Positions 7,468 through 13,335 of a stretch of 13,335 bases of DNA are shown piece by piece; positions within the stretch are counted from its first letter, which is position 1, and the number at the start of each line of letters is the position of its first letter. Source of the stretch: Methanobacteriota archaeon (GTDB taxonomy: Archaea > Thermoplasmatota > Thermoplasmata > JAUWGG01); contig JAUWGG010000007.1 in the NCBI GenBank assembly GCA_030606525.1, positions 1 to 13,335 on the forward strand. Direction: 5' to 3'. The notes beneath the pieces were generated by a model. It ran no database searches. It saw only the letters and a list, made by a program, of their open reading frames with translations, and was not told where the DNA came from. Both the position numbers and the translations under genes were made by a program.

Positions 7468-10254
7468 GTGAGTGTATTGAGCAGCGTTGGGGCATTCCTC
7501 CGTTTTGCATTAGGAAGTATATTCAGAAATAGACGACGGGCATTATCGGCAATGATCGGGATAATCCTTGCTGTAACTCTGATAGCTGGAGAGAACATAG
7601 CTATCGACACAACTGCTTCATCAGCGCTAATGAACATCCTTGAGGCAGTCCAAGTGGATTTTATGGCAAGCGCTTCCTCTTCGGATTACGTAAATGTAAC
7701 ATCGACCATAGCAAAGGTTGAAAATGTAAAGTATGTTGAGCCGATCTACGAGATCGGATATGTGGAAGTAGGTGCTGATGTTAATTCGACCGACCACTAC
7801 GCAAACATTGTAGGCACCCGCCCTGAATTTGAAGTGGTAATGGATAAGCTTGACATTACCGGCACTTTTACGTTGGAAAATGGTACTGCTGTGTTAAGCA
7901 GTAATATTGCCAACAGTGTGGGAGTGGGCATTGGAGATACCATATGTTTAAGCAACACGATCAGAACCTTTGAAAATGAAGTGTGGCGAAATCGCACTTA
8001 TTCTTTAAATCTTACTGTTTCAGGTATAGTAAATATCAAAGAGGAATCTTCTTATGAAGGAGATATATATTTTTGGACCCCGATCACTTCTCAGACCGTC
8101 TTTGTAAGCATATATGAAGCATCATCTATCGAAGAGAAATTGAATCTCACATTTCATCCATGGGTAAACAACAGTCATTACATGAGTGGAGCAAAAATAC
8201 AGTATTTTATATGGATAGATCGTGATAAATTGATAGACATAAACGATCTAGAAGGTTCTAAGACATCAATAAGGCAAGTGAAAAAGAGGATAGAATTGAG
8301 TGGGGCACAATATGGTGTCTCTGTGTATGGCAGTGATCTGGAAATGGCGATTAATTCGTATTCCAACAGAATGGTTTCTTTCAGACTTATCATGCTCGCC
8401 CTTTCTCTTCCTGTAATCGCTCTCGGTTTCTATCTCGGCATATTGGGTGTAGAATTGGGAATGAATGAAAGACGGCGTGAGATAGGGATATTGAAATCCA
8501 GGGGAGTGAGTAACAAACAAATTCTTTTGATGCTGCTCTTCGAATCGATAATACTTGGAGTAATTGCTGGTATCATTGGACTGCTGTGCGGTTTATTATC
8601 AAGTAGATTTTTCCTTGGATTGGGTGGACAGGAGATAGGTCTTTTCGACATCGCAGTCTCAAATGCATCCATAACGATCAGCATCTTGCTTGCAATCATA
8701 TTGATGCTGATAGCTGTGGTAAGACCTGCCCGCAGAATATCAAAAATACCGATCGTGGAGGCACTGCATCATTATTCAAAGGAAGAAGTGAAAAAGCGAT
8801 ATAAACCTACGAGGGACATAATAATGATCTTGATCGCCTCATTAACATATTTCTTCATGGTCACTTTTGACCCATCTACATTCTTTTCAGGATCTTTTAC
8901 ATTTTTGACCTTAATAGCTCTCATATTCTTTATGCTTGCACCTATCCTGATCCCGTTTTCTCCATTTTTCTTGATCTTCGGGTTGACGAGATTGCTGACC
9001 AGGAGCACCAACAAGATTTACAGTGCCGTATCCCATGCAACAAAATTTTTCACCAAAGATATGTGGCATATAGTTAATAAAAACCTTGCAAGAAATCCTA
9101 AGAGGGCTTCTAGAGTATGTGTGATCATATCCCTTGCCTTGGCATTTGGGATATTCACAATGACCTTCATGGACACAAGCATAGCATTTGAAGAGAGAAA
9201 AATTAGAGCGGAGATAGGCAGTGACATTCACATTATAAGTTATACTGAAAATATGAGTTTCGAACGAAAACTCTCGGCAATCGATGGAGTGGATATGGTA
9301 GCATCTGCAAGTTTTACCTCCTGTAATGTAGGTAGTGAGTATGCTAGCATTTCCGCCTTCAACTCATCTGCGTACTGCGAGATCGTTGATTTAGAGGATT
9401 ATTACTTTATTGAGGGAAACCCAGGGGTTTTAACCACTTTGGCGGATGGGGAAAATGCTGTGATTAACAAGCGTCTGGCAGATGAATATGGGTTTAATGT
9501 GGGAGATATGTTGCCTGTGCAGGTTTATCATTATGAGGGTTTTGCGGAGGGTACAACTCATACATTCAATTACCAAATAACAGGCATAGTGAAATATCTA
9601 CCAGGTTTACAATTATGGGGTTATGGTGTGTATGGAGACAATATGGTTTTTGTTGATCTCTCAAGGATAAATGTTACATTGTTCGATCACGGGGAAAGCT
9701 GTTTCCTTGTAAAAGTGAAGAACGGATTTTCGCATGAAGAAATTGCAAATGATATCGAAAATCTGTATCCAAATGAGGCGAGTGATATAAAGGTATTCCA
9801 GGTAGAGTTTGATAGGGTAAAAAATGACCCAATGTTTAGTGCATTCCTATACTTTTTAACGGTGGAATATGCATTCGTACTTCTGATAGCTACGGTGGGA
9901 ATTGGTTTGATAATGTTCGTTGCAGCGAGGGAGCGAGAACAAGAGATAGCTAACATCATTGCTCGTGGCGCTTCTACTAAACAAATCTTTTCTTTATTCT
10001 TAGGGGAGGGGCTTACTATAATGCTAATTGGCATTCTAATAGGCAGTGGTACCGGGCTTCTTACAGCGTATGCTTTCAATGAGATGATATCTATCGACCC
10101 TTACCAACTTGTTGAGCGCACCTTGATTTTATCACCCTCTCTTGCTCTTCTCATTTTTGCATCAATAATCGCATTGATATTTACGATAACGATGGTGTCA
10201 TTGCAAGCTGCACGTATAAAACTGCATCAAGCATTGAGGATAAGAGGTGGTTGA
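7468..10254 (+). CDS. ABC transporter permease, duplicated FtsX/LolCE type
   Basis: This 928-residue membrane protein has two similar halves, each a membrane helix, a large extracytoplasmic domain and a three-helix FtsX-like block. Helices lie at about residues 27-42, then 307-330, 351-377 and 401-417 (first FtsX block with ERRREIGILKSRGVSNKQI). A linking pair is at about 449-464 and 476-505. The second half has 549-568, then 792-820, 839-870 and 886-910 (second block with REREQEIANIIARGASTKQI). The [RE]REIxxxxxxGxxxxQI motif in both halves is the coupling segment that contacts the ATPase. Such systems often act on lipoproteins, lipids or peptides rather than importing small solutes; the substrate here is unknown. 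The start is GTG at 7468, with AAAGGTG overlapping it and no strong SD. AT-rich TATA-like stretches at 7401-7409 and 7434-7440 are candidate promoters. The ATPase gene follows after 1 nt. Confidence 0.93.
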   Translation: MSVLSSVGAFLRFALGSIFRNRRRALSAMIGIILAVTLIAGENIAIDTTASSALMNILEAVQVDFMASASSSDYVNVTSTIAKVENVKYVEPIYEIGYVEVGADVNSTDHYANIVGTRPEFEVVMDKLDITGTFTLENGTAVLSSNIANSVGVGIGDTICLSNTIRTFENEVWRNRTYSLNLTVSGIVNIKEESSYEGDIYFWTPITSQTVFVSIYEASSIEEKLNLTFHPWVNNSHYMSGAKIQYFIWIDRDKLIDINDLEGSKTSIRQVKKRIELSGAQYGVSVYGSDLEMAINSYSNRMVSFRLIMLALSLPVIALGFYLGILGVELGMNERRREIGILKSRGVSNKQILLMLLFESIILGVIAGIIGLLCGLLSSRFFLGLGGQEIGLFDIAVSNASITISILLAIILMLIAVVRPARRISKIPIVEALHHYSKEEVKKRYKPTRDIIMILIASLTYFFMVTFDPSTFFSGSFTFLTLIALIFFMLAPILIPFSPFFLIFGLTRLLTRSTNKIYSAVSHATKFFTKDMWHIVNKNLARNPKRASRVCVIISLALAFGIFTMTFMDTSIAFEERKIRAEIGSDIHIISYTENMSFERKLSAIDGVDMVASASFTSCNVGSEYASISAFNSSAYCEIVDLEDYYFIEGNPGVLTTLADGENAVINKRLADEYGFNVGDMLPVQVYHYEGFAEGTTHTFNYQITGIVKYLPGLQLWGYGVYGDNMVFVDLSRINVTLFDHGESCFLVKVKNGFSHEEIANDIENLYPNEASDIKVFQVEFDRVKNDPMFSAFLYFLTVEYAFVLLIATVGIGLIMFVAAREREQEIANIIARGASTKQIFSLFLGEGLTIMLIGILIGSGTGLLTAYAFNEMISIDPYQLVERTLILSPSLALLIFASIIALIFTITMVSLQAARIKLHQALRIRGG

Positions 10255-10255
10255 A

Positions 10256-10924
10256 ATGTCGATAGTAGTGAAAGATCTAATTAGGGTATATAGAACTGGA
10301 AAATCCGAGGTCATAGCACTTAGAGGATTAAATTTAGATGTGAAGGCAGGGGAAATTGTCGCCATAATGGGTCCATCAGGCTGTGGGAAGACCACACTGC
10401 TGAATATGATAGGAGGATTGGACCGTCCTACTGCAGGCTCAATTCTCGTTGATGGTAAAGACATAACTCAATTCTCTGAAAACGAGTTGGTAGAATTCAG
10501 ACGTAGAAATGTTGGCTATGTTTTTCAATTCTTCAATCTTGTTCCCACCCTCACCGCCGAGGAGAATATAGAGCTGCCAATGCAGTTAGCAGGCACGTCC
10601 CATGCTAAAAGAAAAGAGAGGGTTGGAGAGCTTCTTGATATTATAGATCTGCATGAAAGAAAACATCATAAGCCAGATGAGTTGAGCGGTGGTGAGCAGC
10701 AAAGGGTTGCGATCGCTGTTGCTTTGGCAAATGACCCTGAGATCATACTTGCAGATGAACCAACAGGCGAATTAGACACAAAAACAGGCAAAGAGGTGCT
10801 CCAACTTTTCCATACCCTAGGACGTGAATTTGGAAAGACCGAGATAATAGTTACCCATGACCAGCGCATATCTCCACTTGCAGATCGCACCCTTACGATC
10901 GAAGATGGTTTGATCATTAAATAA
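10256..10924 (+). CDS. ABC transporter ATP-binding protein, LolD/MacB type
   Basis: This 222-residue ATPase powers the preceding permease. Walker A GPSGCGKTT is at residues 39-47 and the Q-loop lies in GYVFQFFNL. The signature is LSGGEQQRVAIAVAL, Walker B with catalytic Glu is IILADEPTGELD, and the H-loop His lies in IIVTHD. The ELD after Walker B and the FFNLVPTLTAEENIELP segment are typical of the LolD/MacB/FtsE-like subfamily that pairs with FtsX-type permeases. ATG 10256 is preferred because GAGGTGG at 10244-10250 lies 5 nt upstream and overlaps the permease stop region; a GTG at 10247 is the alternative. Coupling of the two genes suggests equal production. A homodimer should bind the two permease coupling helices. 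Confidence 0.95.
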   Translation: MSIVVKDLIRVYRTGKSEVIALRGLNLDVKAGEIVAIMGPSGCGKTTLLNMIGGLDRPTAGSILVDGKDITQFSENELVEFRRRNVGYVFQFFNLVPTLTAEENIELPMQLAGTSHAKRKERVGELLDIIDLHERKHHKPDELSGGEQQRVAIAVALANDPEIILADEPTGELDTKTGKEVLQLFHTLGREFGKTEIIVTHDQRISPLADRTLTIEDGLIIK

Positions 10925-10946
10925 CTGATATCAAAGATTAATAACT

Positions 10947-10955
10947 CTTAAATAT
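10947..10955 (+). promoter_or_regulatory. TATA box of the tRNA-Ser gene
   Basis: CTTAAATAT is centred about 28 nt upstream of the first base of the tRNA at 10979. That spacing suits an archaeal promoter starting transcription a few bases before the mature 5' end, leaving a short leader for RNase P. Confidence 0.5.
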
Positions 10956-11016
10956 CAATATAGATTATCTATTTTTACGCCGAGGTGGCTCAGTCTGGTA
11001 AAGCGCGAGCCTGGAA

Positions 11017-11042
11017 TTTAACCAAAGGAACCAATAATAGAA
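11017..11042 (+). other. Intron 1 of tRNA-Ser, anticodon loop (37/38)
   Basis: 26 nt separate the 5' part of the anticodon loop (CTGGAA) from A38 and the 3' half of the anticodon stem. The 37/38 site is the canonical archaeal position. The central helix would be CTGG with ATAG, only three of four pairs including one G-U, so the bulge-helix-bulge is relaxed. The exact cut sites could shift by a base or so. Confidence 0.75.
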
Positions 11043-11076
11043 AGCTCGTGATGCTCACGCGTCTCGGGAGTTCAAA

Positions 11077-11135
11077 TAGCCTTTTTGTGCTGGACAAAAA
11101 CCCTAGGGAAAAAACCAGCACTAGGGTTTTGAAAA
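11077..11135 (+). other. Intron 2 of tRNA-Ser, T loop (59/60)
   Basis: 59 nt interrupt the T loop. Folding gives the exon stem GGGAG/CTCCC, then a 4-bp central helix TTCA (11071-11074) with TGAA (11130-11133). Three-base bulges AAT lie on each side (11075-11077 and 11134-11136). Cutting after the second base of each bulge leaves exactly TTCAAAT, a perfect 7-base T loop. This is the archaeal splicing-endonuclease bulge-helix-bulge layout. Beyond it, CCTT/AGGG and GTGCTGG/CCAGCAC (11087-11093 with 11115-11121) extend the intron hairpin. AAAT flanks both ends, so the boundary alone is ambiguous by up to 4 nt; the bulge geometry selects 59/60. Confidence 0.8.
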
Positions 11136-11151
11136 TCTCCCCCTCGGCGCT

Positions 11152-11400
11152 TCATTGTTTTTTGCTGGGATCGAACATTTCTTCAAGTTTCTTCTTTTTC
11201 TTTGGCAATTTATGATAATATTTTGAGTAGAAATCTTTCATGTATATCGAAGAGAGGAAGGCTCCGCTCATCGCAAACAATGGATCGCAATTTCTATGAG
11301 TGCTGTCCAATCTATATGCTTCAATTACGGTTAAAAAGGCTCGCCCGAAGGCGACACGTACATCTTTTATATCTTCCTCTGCCGCTTCTTCCTCCGACAT
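11152..11400 (-). CDS. Small conserved-looking protein of unknown function, last gene of the V4R-Roadblock operon
   Basis: I do not recognise this 82-residue protein. It starts with an acidic segment (MSEEEAAEED) and has a mixed hydrophobic, probably helical middle (VAFGRAFLTVIEAY, then CDPLFAMSGAFLSSIY). It ends with a very basic stretch (KLPKKKKKLEEMFD). There is no signal peptide or membrane helix. ATG 11400 is supported by AGGAG at 11408-11412, 7 nt upstream; ATG 11415 and TTG 11418 lie over that SD and are less likely. It lies 58 nt downstream of the Roadblock gene on the same strand, and its stop is only 2 nt from the 3' end of the convergent tRNA-Ser. Its position suggests a partner of the V4R/Roadblock pair, without direct evidence. 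Confidence 0.7.
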   Translation of the reverse strand: MSEEEAAEEDIKDVRVAFGRAFLTVIEAYRLDSTHRNCDPLFAMSGAFLSSIYMKDFYSKYYHKLPKKKKKLEEMFDPSKKQ

Positions 11401-11458
11401 GTGAACACTCCTCATCAAATTATTAGTTAATAAGTGAATAGGTTAGAAAAATGAACCG

Positions 11459-11803
11459 TTAATTACACATCTCATTCACAATCTCAGCCATCTTGGAGGT
11501 TATGGTTTCTATGGGATGTGAATTATCCGCGATAACAACCAGGAGGTTCCTTCTACCCGCTCCCATCAATATGATATTCCCATCGTTGGAATGCAAGATT
11601 ATATTTTCCAACTCACTCATTTTCAATTCGGTGTTTATTGTTTTAGCAGCACCCATAACTGTAGCGCACATGATCGCAAACGATTCGTTTGCGACATCTT
11701 CAGGACAATCAGATGCAACAACTACCCCATCCCGACTTATCACAGCTGAGCCTGAAACCCTAGAATTCTTCCGCAATCTATCTAATAACTCATCCATATC
11801 CAT
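11459..11803 (-). CDS. Roadblock/LC7 domain protein (MglB-like)
   Basis: This 114-residue protein is a single Roadblock/LC7 domain: an N-terminal helix (DMDELLDRLRKNSRV), then SGSAVISRDGVVVASDCPED, a helix with FAIMCATVMGAAKTINTEL, strands IILHSNDGNIILMGAGRRNLLVVIA and a final helix. The family binds as dimers to small Ras-like GTPases or in signalling complexes, as MglB does with MglA. No GTPase gene is visible here. ATG 11803 starts 1 nt after the stop of the V4R gene, with AGGAG at 11813-11817 as ribosome binding site, so the two genes are tightly coupled. A GTG at 11812 in the same frame overlaps that site and is unlikely. Confidence 0.85.
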   Translation of the reverse strand: MDMDELLDRLRKNSRVSGSAVISRDGVVVASDCPEDVANESFAIMCATVMGAAKTINTELKMSELENIILHSNDGNIILMGAGRRNLLVVIADNSHPIETITSKMAEIVNEMCN

Positions 11804-11804
11804 C

Positions 11805-12221
11805 CTAATCACTCCTCAAATCTATGACCTCGATCTCAAATACGCACTTATTGCCGCCAGAGGATTCGCATTTCACTTCTTTGCAATACACCTTTCTTCG
11901 GAGGTAGGTTTCATAGATCTTGGAAATTATCCCTCTGAGCCGGTGACATGTTGGGACGTCGCTTTTACTCTTTTCTATCGAGCCTTTCACTACAGCTTTA
12001 TCCTTCTCGAATGAAATATCATCTACCCATCCTCTGCCCTTAAGCAATTTTTTGGAGGTTACAAAAAGATCTTCACCGCTCTTGGAGACTATATCTGTTA
12101 TTTCCCTGCCAATGATTTTCCCTTCCCTGTAGAAAAGACCGTAACATGCCTGGGACATCACACCTTCGTACAGTTCCCTGATATCTCCAACTTCCGATTG
12201 TGAGATTTTAACGAACCTCAT
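11805..12221 (-). CDS. V4R (4-vinyl reductase) domain protein
   Basis: This 138-residue protein matches the V4R small-ligand-binding domain. The C-terminal half has the characteristic conserved Cys pattern: TCHRLRG, then CKEVKCESSGGNKCVFEIEV, where the spaced Cys/His residues are thought to bind metal. The N-terminal part (ACYGLFYREGKIIGREI) is the usual start of the domain. V4R proteins are thought to sense hydrophobic or hydrocarbon ligands and are often coupled to Roadblock proteins in archaea. ATG 12221 is preferred because GGTGA lies 5 nt upstream; GTG 12230 is the in-frame alternative. The Roadblock gene follows at 1 nt spacing. Confidence 0.82.
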   Translation of the reverse strand: MRFVKISQSEVGDIRELYEGVMSQACYGLFYREGKIIGREITDIVSKSGEDLFVTSKKLLKGRGWVDDISFEKDKAVVKGSIEKSKSDVPTCHRLRGIISKIYETYLRRKVYCKEVKCESSGGNKCVFEIEVIDLRSD

Positions 12222-12262
12222 GATATTCACCCATGCGCATTCATTAATAATTAATAAACCTT

Positions 12263-12270
12263 TTTATAAA
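12263..12270 (-). promoter_or_regulatory. Candidate TATA box of the V4R-Roadblock operon
   Basis: The palindromic TTTATAAA lies between the CBS gene stop and the V4R gene. On the minus strand it predicts a start near 12242 and a leader of about 20 nt. A separate promoter here suggests the V4R operon can be transcribed independently of the CBS gene upstream, though read-through is possible. Confidence 0.45.
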
Positions 12271-12273
12271 GGA

Positions 12274-12813
12274 TCAACTCTTTGCTTCTGTGCAGCGCCT
12301 GCATAACAATTCGCCATCCACATCATTTAATTGATCTGAGAATGCCTTGCAGTTCTCACAGTAGCCGCTTATTTTTTCTTCTATTCTATCTACATATCTA
12401 CTAATTCTTGCATATTCTTGTATTATCTCGATCAACTGAGGAGATATCTTTAGAATGTCTTTTTCAGTTACTATTCCAATCAATATGGAATCTTCAACAA
12501 CTGGTAATCGTCGTATTTGCAGCGATGCCATTTGCTTGGCAGCATCGTTGATGTCCATGTGTGGATGTACACATACAACAGGCGAGCTCATTATTTCTTC
12601 GATCATGACCTCATCAGGTTCGAGTTTCTGTGCAACCACTTTTGTTAAAATATCTCTTTCAGTAACAATACCAATCGGCGCTTTGCTCTTCACGATTATC
12701 AGGCTTCCTACACCGTGTTTTTTCATTAAACTAGCAGCTTCGCTGACCTTGATGGTTGGCGGTGCAGTTGCAGGCTTCTTCGACATTATCTCGAACACAG
12801 GCACTCCTTTCAT
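12274..12813 (-). CDS. CBS-pair protein with C-terminal zinc ribbon
   Basis: This 179-residue protein has two CBS domains, at about residues 8-60 (IMSKKPATAPPTIKVSEAASLM, then GIVTERDIL) and 72-125 (EEIMSSPVVCVHPHMDINDAAKQM, then GIVTEKDIL). Together they should form one Bateman module that binds adenosyl nucleotides. A helix follows, then a zinc ribbon with Cys152, Cys155, Cys171 and Cys174 (YCENC and LCRRC). Archaeal proteins of this layout are common, and their targets are mostly unknown. ATG 12813 has GAGG at 12821-12824, 7 nt upstream. Possible TATA elements on the minus strand are at 12858-12866, which gives a leader including the SD, and at 12836-12845, which would put the start too close. 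It may supply an energy or redox signal next to the V4R/Roadblock operon (inference). Confidence 0.9.
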   Translation of the reverse strand: MKGVPVFEIMSKKPATAPPTIKVSEAASLMKKHGVGSLIIVKSKAPIGIVTERDILTKVVAQKLEPDEVMIEEIMSSPVVCVHPHMDINDAAKQMASLQIRRLPVVEDSILIGIVTEKDILKISPQLIEIIQEYARISRYVDRIEEKISGYCENCKAFSDQLNDVDGELLCRRCTEAKS

Positions 12814-12874
12814 CTTTCTTCCTCTGTTGGCTACTGTTTTATATCTTCTTTCTACTGTATATTATCATAGGTGT

Positions 12875-13117
12875 AGTGACATACTCCCACCCCTAAAGGA
12901 TGTGCGCGTCCTAATTCATCCACCAGACTCGATCTCCTCTTGCGAGGGTTACGGAGGTCTTGATGTCCAAAGGCGTGTATTCGGGCGTGCCCCGCCCTAT
13001 GAAAGTGACATAGGTTAGTCTGGATATATATCTTTCTATGGGGTCGGTGAAAGTGCTCGCTCTCATCCCACCGCCAAAGCATGTGGGATTCCCCGCTCAG
13101 ATCTGTTAAAGGTTTAG
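12875..13117. mobile_element. Relic or non-autonomous derivative of an IS200/IS605-type (TnpB) element
   Basis: The 487-base interval before the next gene holds no convincing intact gene but has element-like ends. At the left, read on the minus strand, CATCC/GGGTG forms a hairpin (about 12889-12904) followed by GGGAGTATGTCACT; its translation reads GRAHPLGVGVCH, resembling the C-terminal/omega-RNA end of archaeal TnpB genes. At the right, ATCCCAC/GTGGGAT (13065-13071 with 13083-13089) forms a perfect 7-bp hairpin, and the plus frame ending at TAG 13115-13117 reads GESARSHPTAKACGIPR, again TnpB-end-like. The tnpB and tnpA bodies are absent. AGTGACATA is repeated at 12875 and 13004. It may be one short PATE/MITE-like element or two decayed ends in opposite orientation. 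Family recognition is from memory, not a search. Confidence 0.45.
12923..13023 (+). ncRNA. Candidate structured RNA inside the IS605-like segment
   Basis: A 7-bp stem CCAGACT (12923-12929) with AGTCTGG (13017-13023) encloses three hairpins: GATCTCC/GGAGGTC (12931-12937 with 12953-12959, one G-U), GGCGTG/CGTGCC (12972-12977 with 12986-12991, two G-U) and CCTATG/CATAGG (12996-13001 with 13009-13014). The G-U pairs are valid only on plus-strand RNA; the minus strand would have C-A mismatches. It could be omega-RNA scaffold or an unrelated RNA. Folded by eye only. Confidence 0.3.
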
Positions 13118-13157
13118 CATTTCTGTTTTTAAAAAAAGGAAACAAAAGAAATAAATG

Positions 13158-13272
13158 CTTGATTAAACTGCACAAAAGTCTCCGCTACGGCAAGAAATTT
13201 CTCAAAAACCTTTTTTCTTTTTTCTTATTCTTTGAGTGTGTTGAAGATTATCACGCTAACTTGATTAAACTG
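13158..13272. repeat. 13-bp direct repeat CTTGATTAAACTG
   Basis: Identical 13-bp copies are at 13158-13170 and 13260-13272, 102 bp apart. They lie in the AT-rich stretch between the element relic and the gene starting at 13301; the second ends 28 nt before that start codon. They could be regulator sites or traces of duplication. The DNA between them contains runs of T and no gene that I can support. Confidence 0.5.
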
Positions 13273-13300
13273 TATAACCATATGCTAATAGAGGTATAAG

Positions 13301-13335
13301 ATGAATTATGAAGAATTGGAAAAGAAACTTGATAT
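13301..13335 (+). CDS. Start of a gene cut by the window edge
   Basis: ATG at 13301 has GAGGT at 13291-13295, 5 nt upstream, a good ribosome binding site. Only eleven complete codons are visible (MNYEELEKKLD), a charged, probably helical start. The product cannot be identified. Confidence 0.6.
   Translation, partial: MNYEELEKKLD

Larger units (their letters stand above)
10979..11149 (+). tRNA. tRNA-Ser(GGA) with two predicted introns
   Basis: The acceptor stem is GCCGAGG (10979-10985) paired with CCTCGGC (11142-11148), with discriminator G at 11149, the serine identity base. The D arm is GCTC...AAGC with loop AGTCTGGTA. The anticodon stem CGAGC (11006-11010) pairs with GCTCG (11044-11048), and the loop begins C-U-GGA, giving anticodon GGA at 11013-11015. 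A long variable arm, GATGC/GCGTC with loop TCAC (11050-11063), marks a class II tRNA. The T stem GGGAG (11066-11070) pairs with CTCCC (11137-11141) around loop TTCAAAT. The stems close only if a 26-nt intron is removed after base 37 and a 59-nt intron is removed between 59 and 60 of the T loop. The spliced product is 86 nt. CCA is not encoded (GCTTC follows). The only weak pair in the stems is C13-A22. Intron boundaries are inferred by folding by eye. Confidence 0.88.

Noticed and set aside
11097..11130. Inverted repeat ending in TTTT as a transcription terminator
   Set aside because: It lies inside the tRNA precursor, upstream of the 3' T-stem and acceptor strands needed for a complete tRNA.
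10985..11426. Two short plus-strand open frames across the tRNA and the small minus gene
   Set aside because: The first lies over the tRNA arms and introns, and the second is antisense to the better supported small gene that has its own ribosome binding site.
11493..13018. Plus-strand open frames opposite the Roadblock, V4R and CBS genes
   Set aside because: They are antisense to genes with clear domain matches and have no ribosome binding sites of their own.
12852..13175. 107-codon minus-strand frame as a real protein
   Set aside because: Composition is odd, there is no good start, and only its last part resembles a TnpB end. It is better explained as element or RNA sequence.
13127..13240. 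A-rich and T-rich runs as a definite terminator for an upstream gene
   Set aside because: No plus-strand gene ends nearby, so the runs have no clear transcript to terminate. They may just be AT-rich spacer.

Overview
The window is archaeal, and its gene content fits the Thermoplasmata or a related euryarchaeal lineage; that placement is an inference. Direct evidence for an archaeon is an EMC3/YidC-like DUF106 membrane protein, an archaeal-type cytidylate kinase and Cbf5 in one run, TATA-box promoters placed about 25 nt before likely starts, a serine tRNA whose arms only close if introns are removed, and a V4R plus Roadblock gene pair. The DNA is AT-rich, and several genes have clear Shine-Dalgarno (SD) sequences.

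Region 1 (1-5178) encodes cell-surface or exported proteins. The first gene enters from the left and has about eleven calcium-binding thrombospondin-type-3-like repeats followed by a legumain/caspase-like (C13-type) cysteine peptidase domain. Two related membrane-anchored proteins follow. Each has seven repeats that suggest a seven-bladed beta-propeller; the first adds a CARDB domain. A 66-codon open stretch lies between these two.

Region 2 (5212-7391) is a housekeeping operon: DUF106/EMC3-like insertase, cytidylate kinase and Cbf5, driven by a TATA box that predicts a nearly leaderless mRNA. Region 3 (7468-10924) is a two-gene ABC system, an FtsX/LolCE-type permease with duplicated halves and a LolD/MacB-type ATPase.

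Region 4 (10979-11149) is a tRNA-Ser(GGA) gene with two predicted introns, one in the anticodon loop and one in the T loop, the second bounded by a clear bulge-helix-bulge. This is the strongest unusual signal in the window. It ends 2 nt from the stop codon of a convergent small gene.

Region 5 (11152-12813, minus strand) holds a CBS-pair protein with a C-terminal zinc ribbon, then a V4R-domain protein, a Roadblock/LC7 protein and an unrecognised 82-residue protein. The last three look like one operon, probably for sensing or regulation. Region 6 (12814-13300) has no convincing intact gene. It holds a structured segment of about 240 bp with hairpins at both ends and reading-frame traces resembling TnpB C-termini in both directions, so it is probably an IS200/IS605-type relic or non-autonomous derivative. 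It is followed by an AT-rich stretch with a 13-bp direct repeat and then the start of a new gene at 13301.
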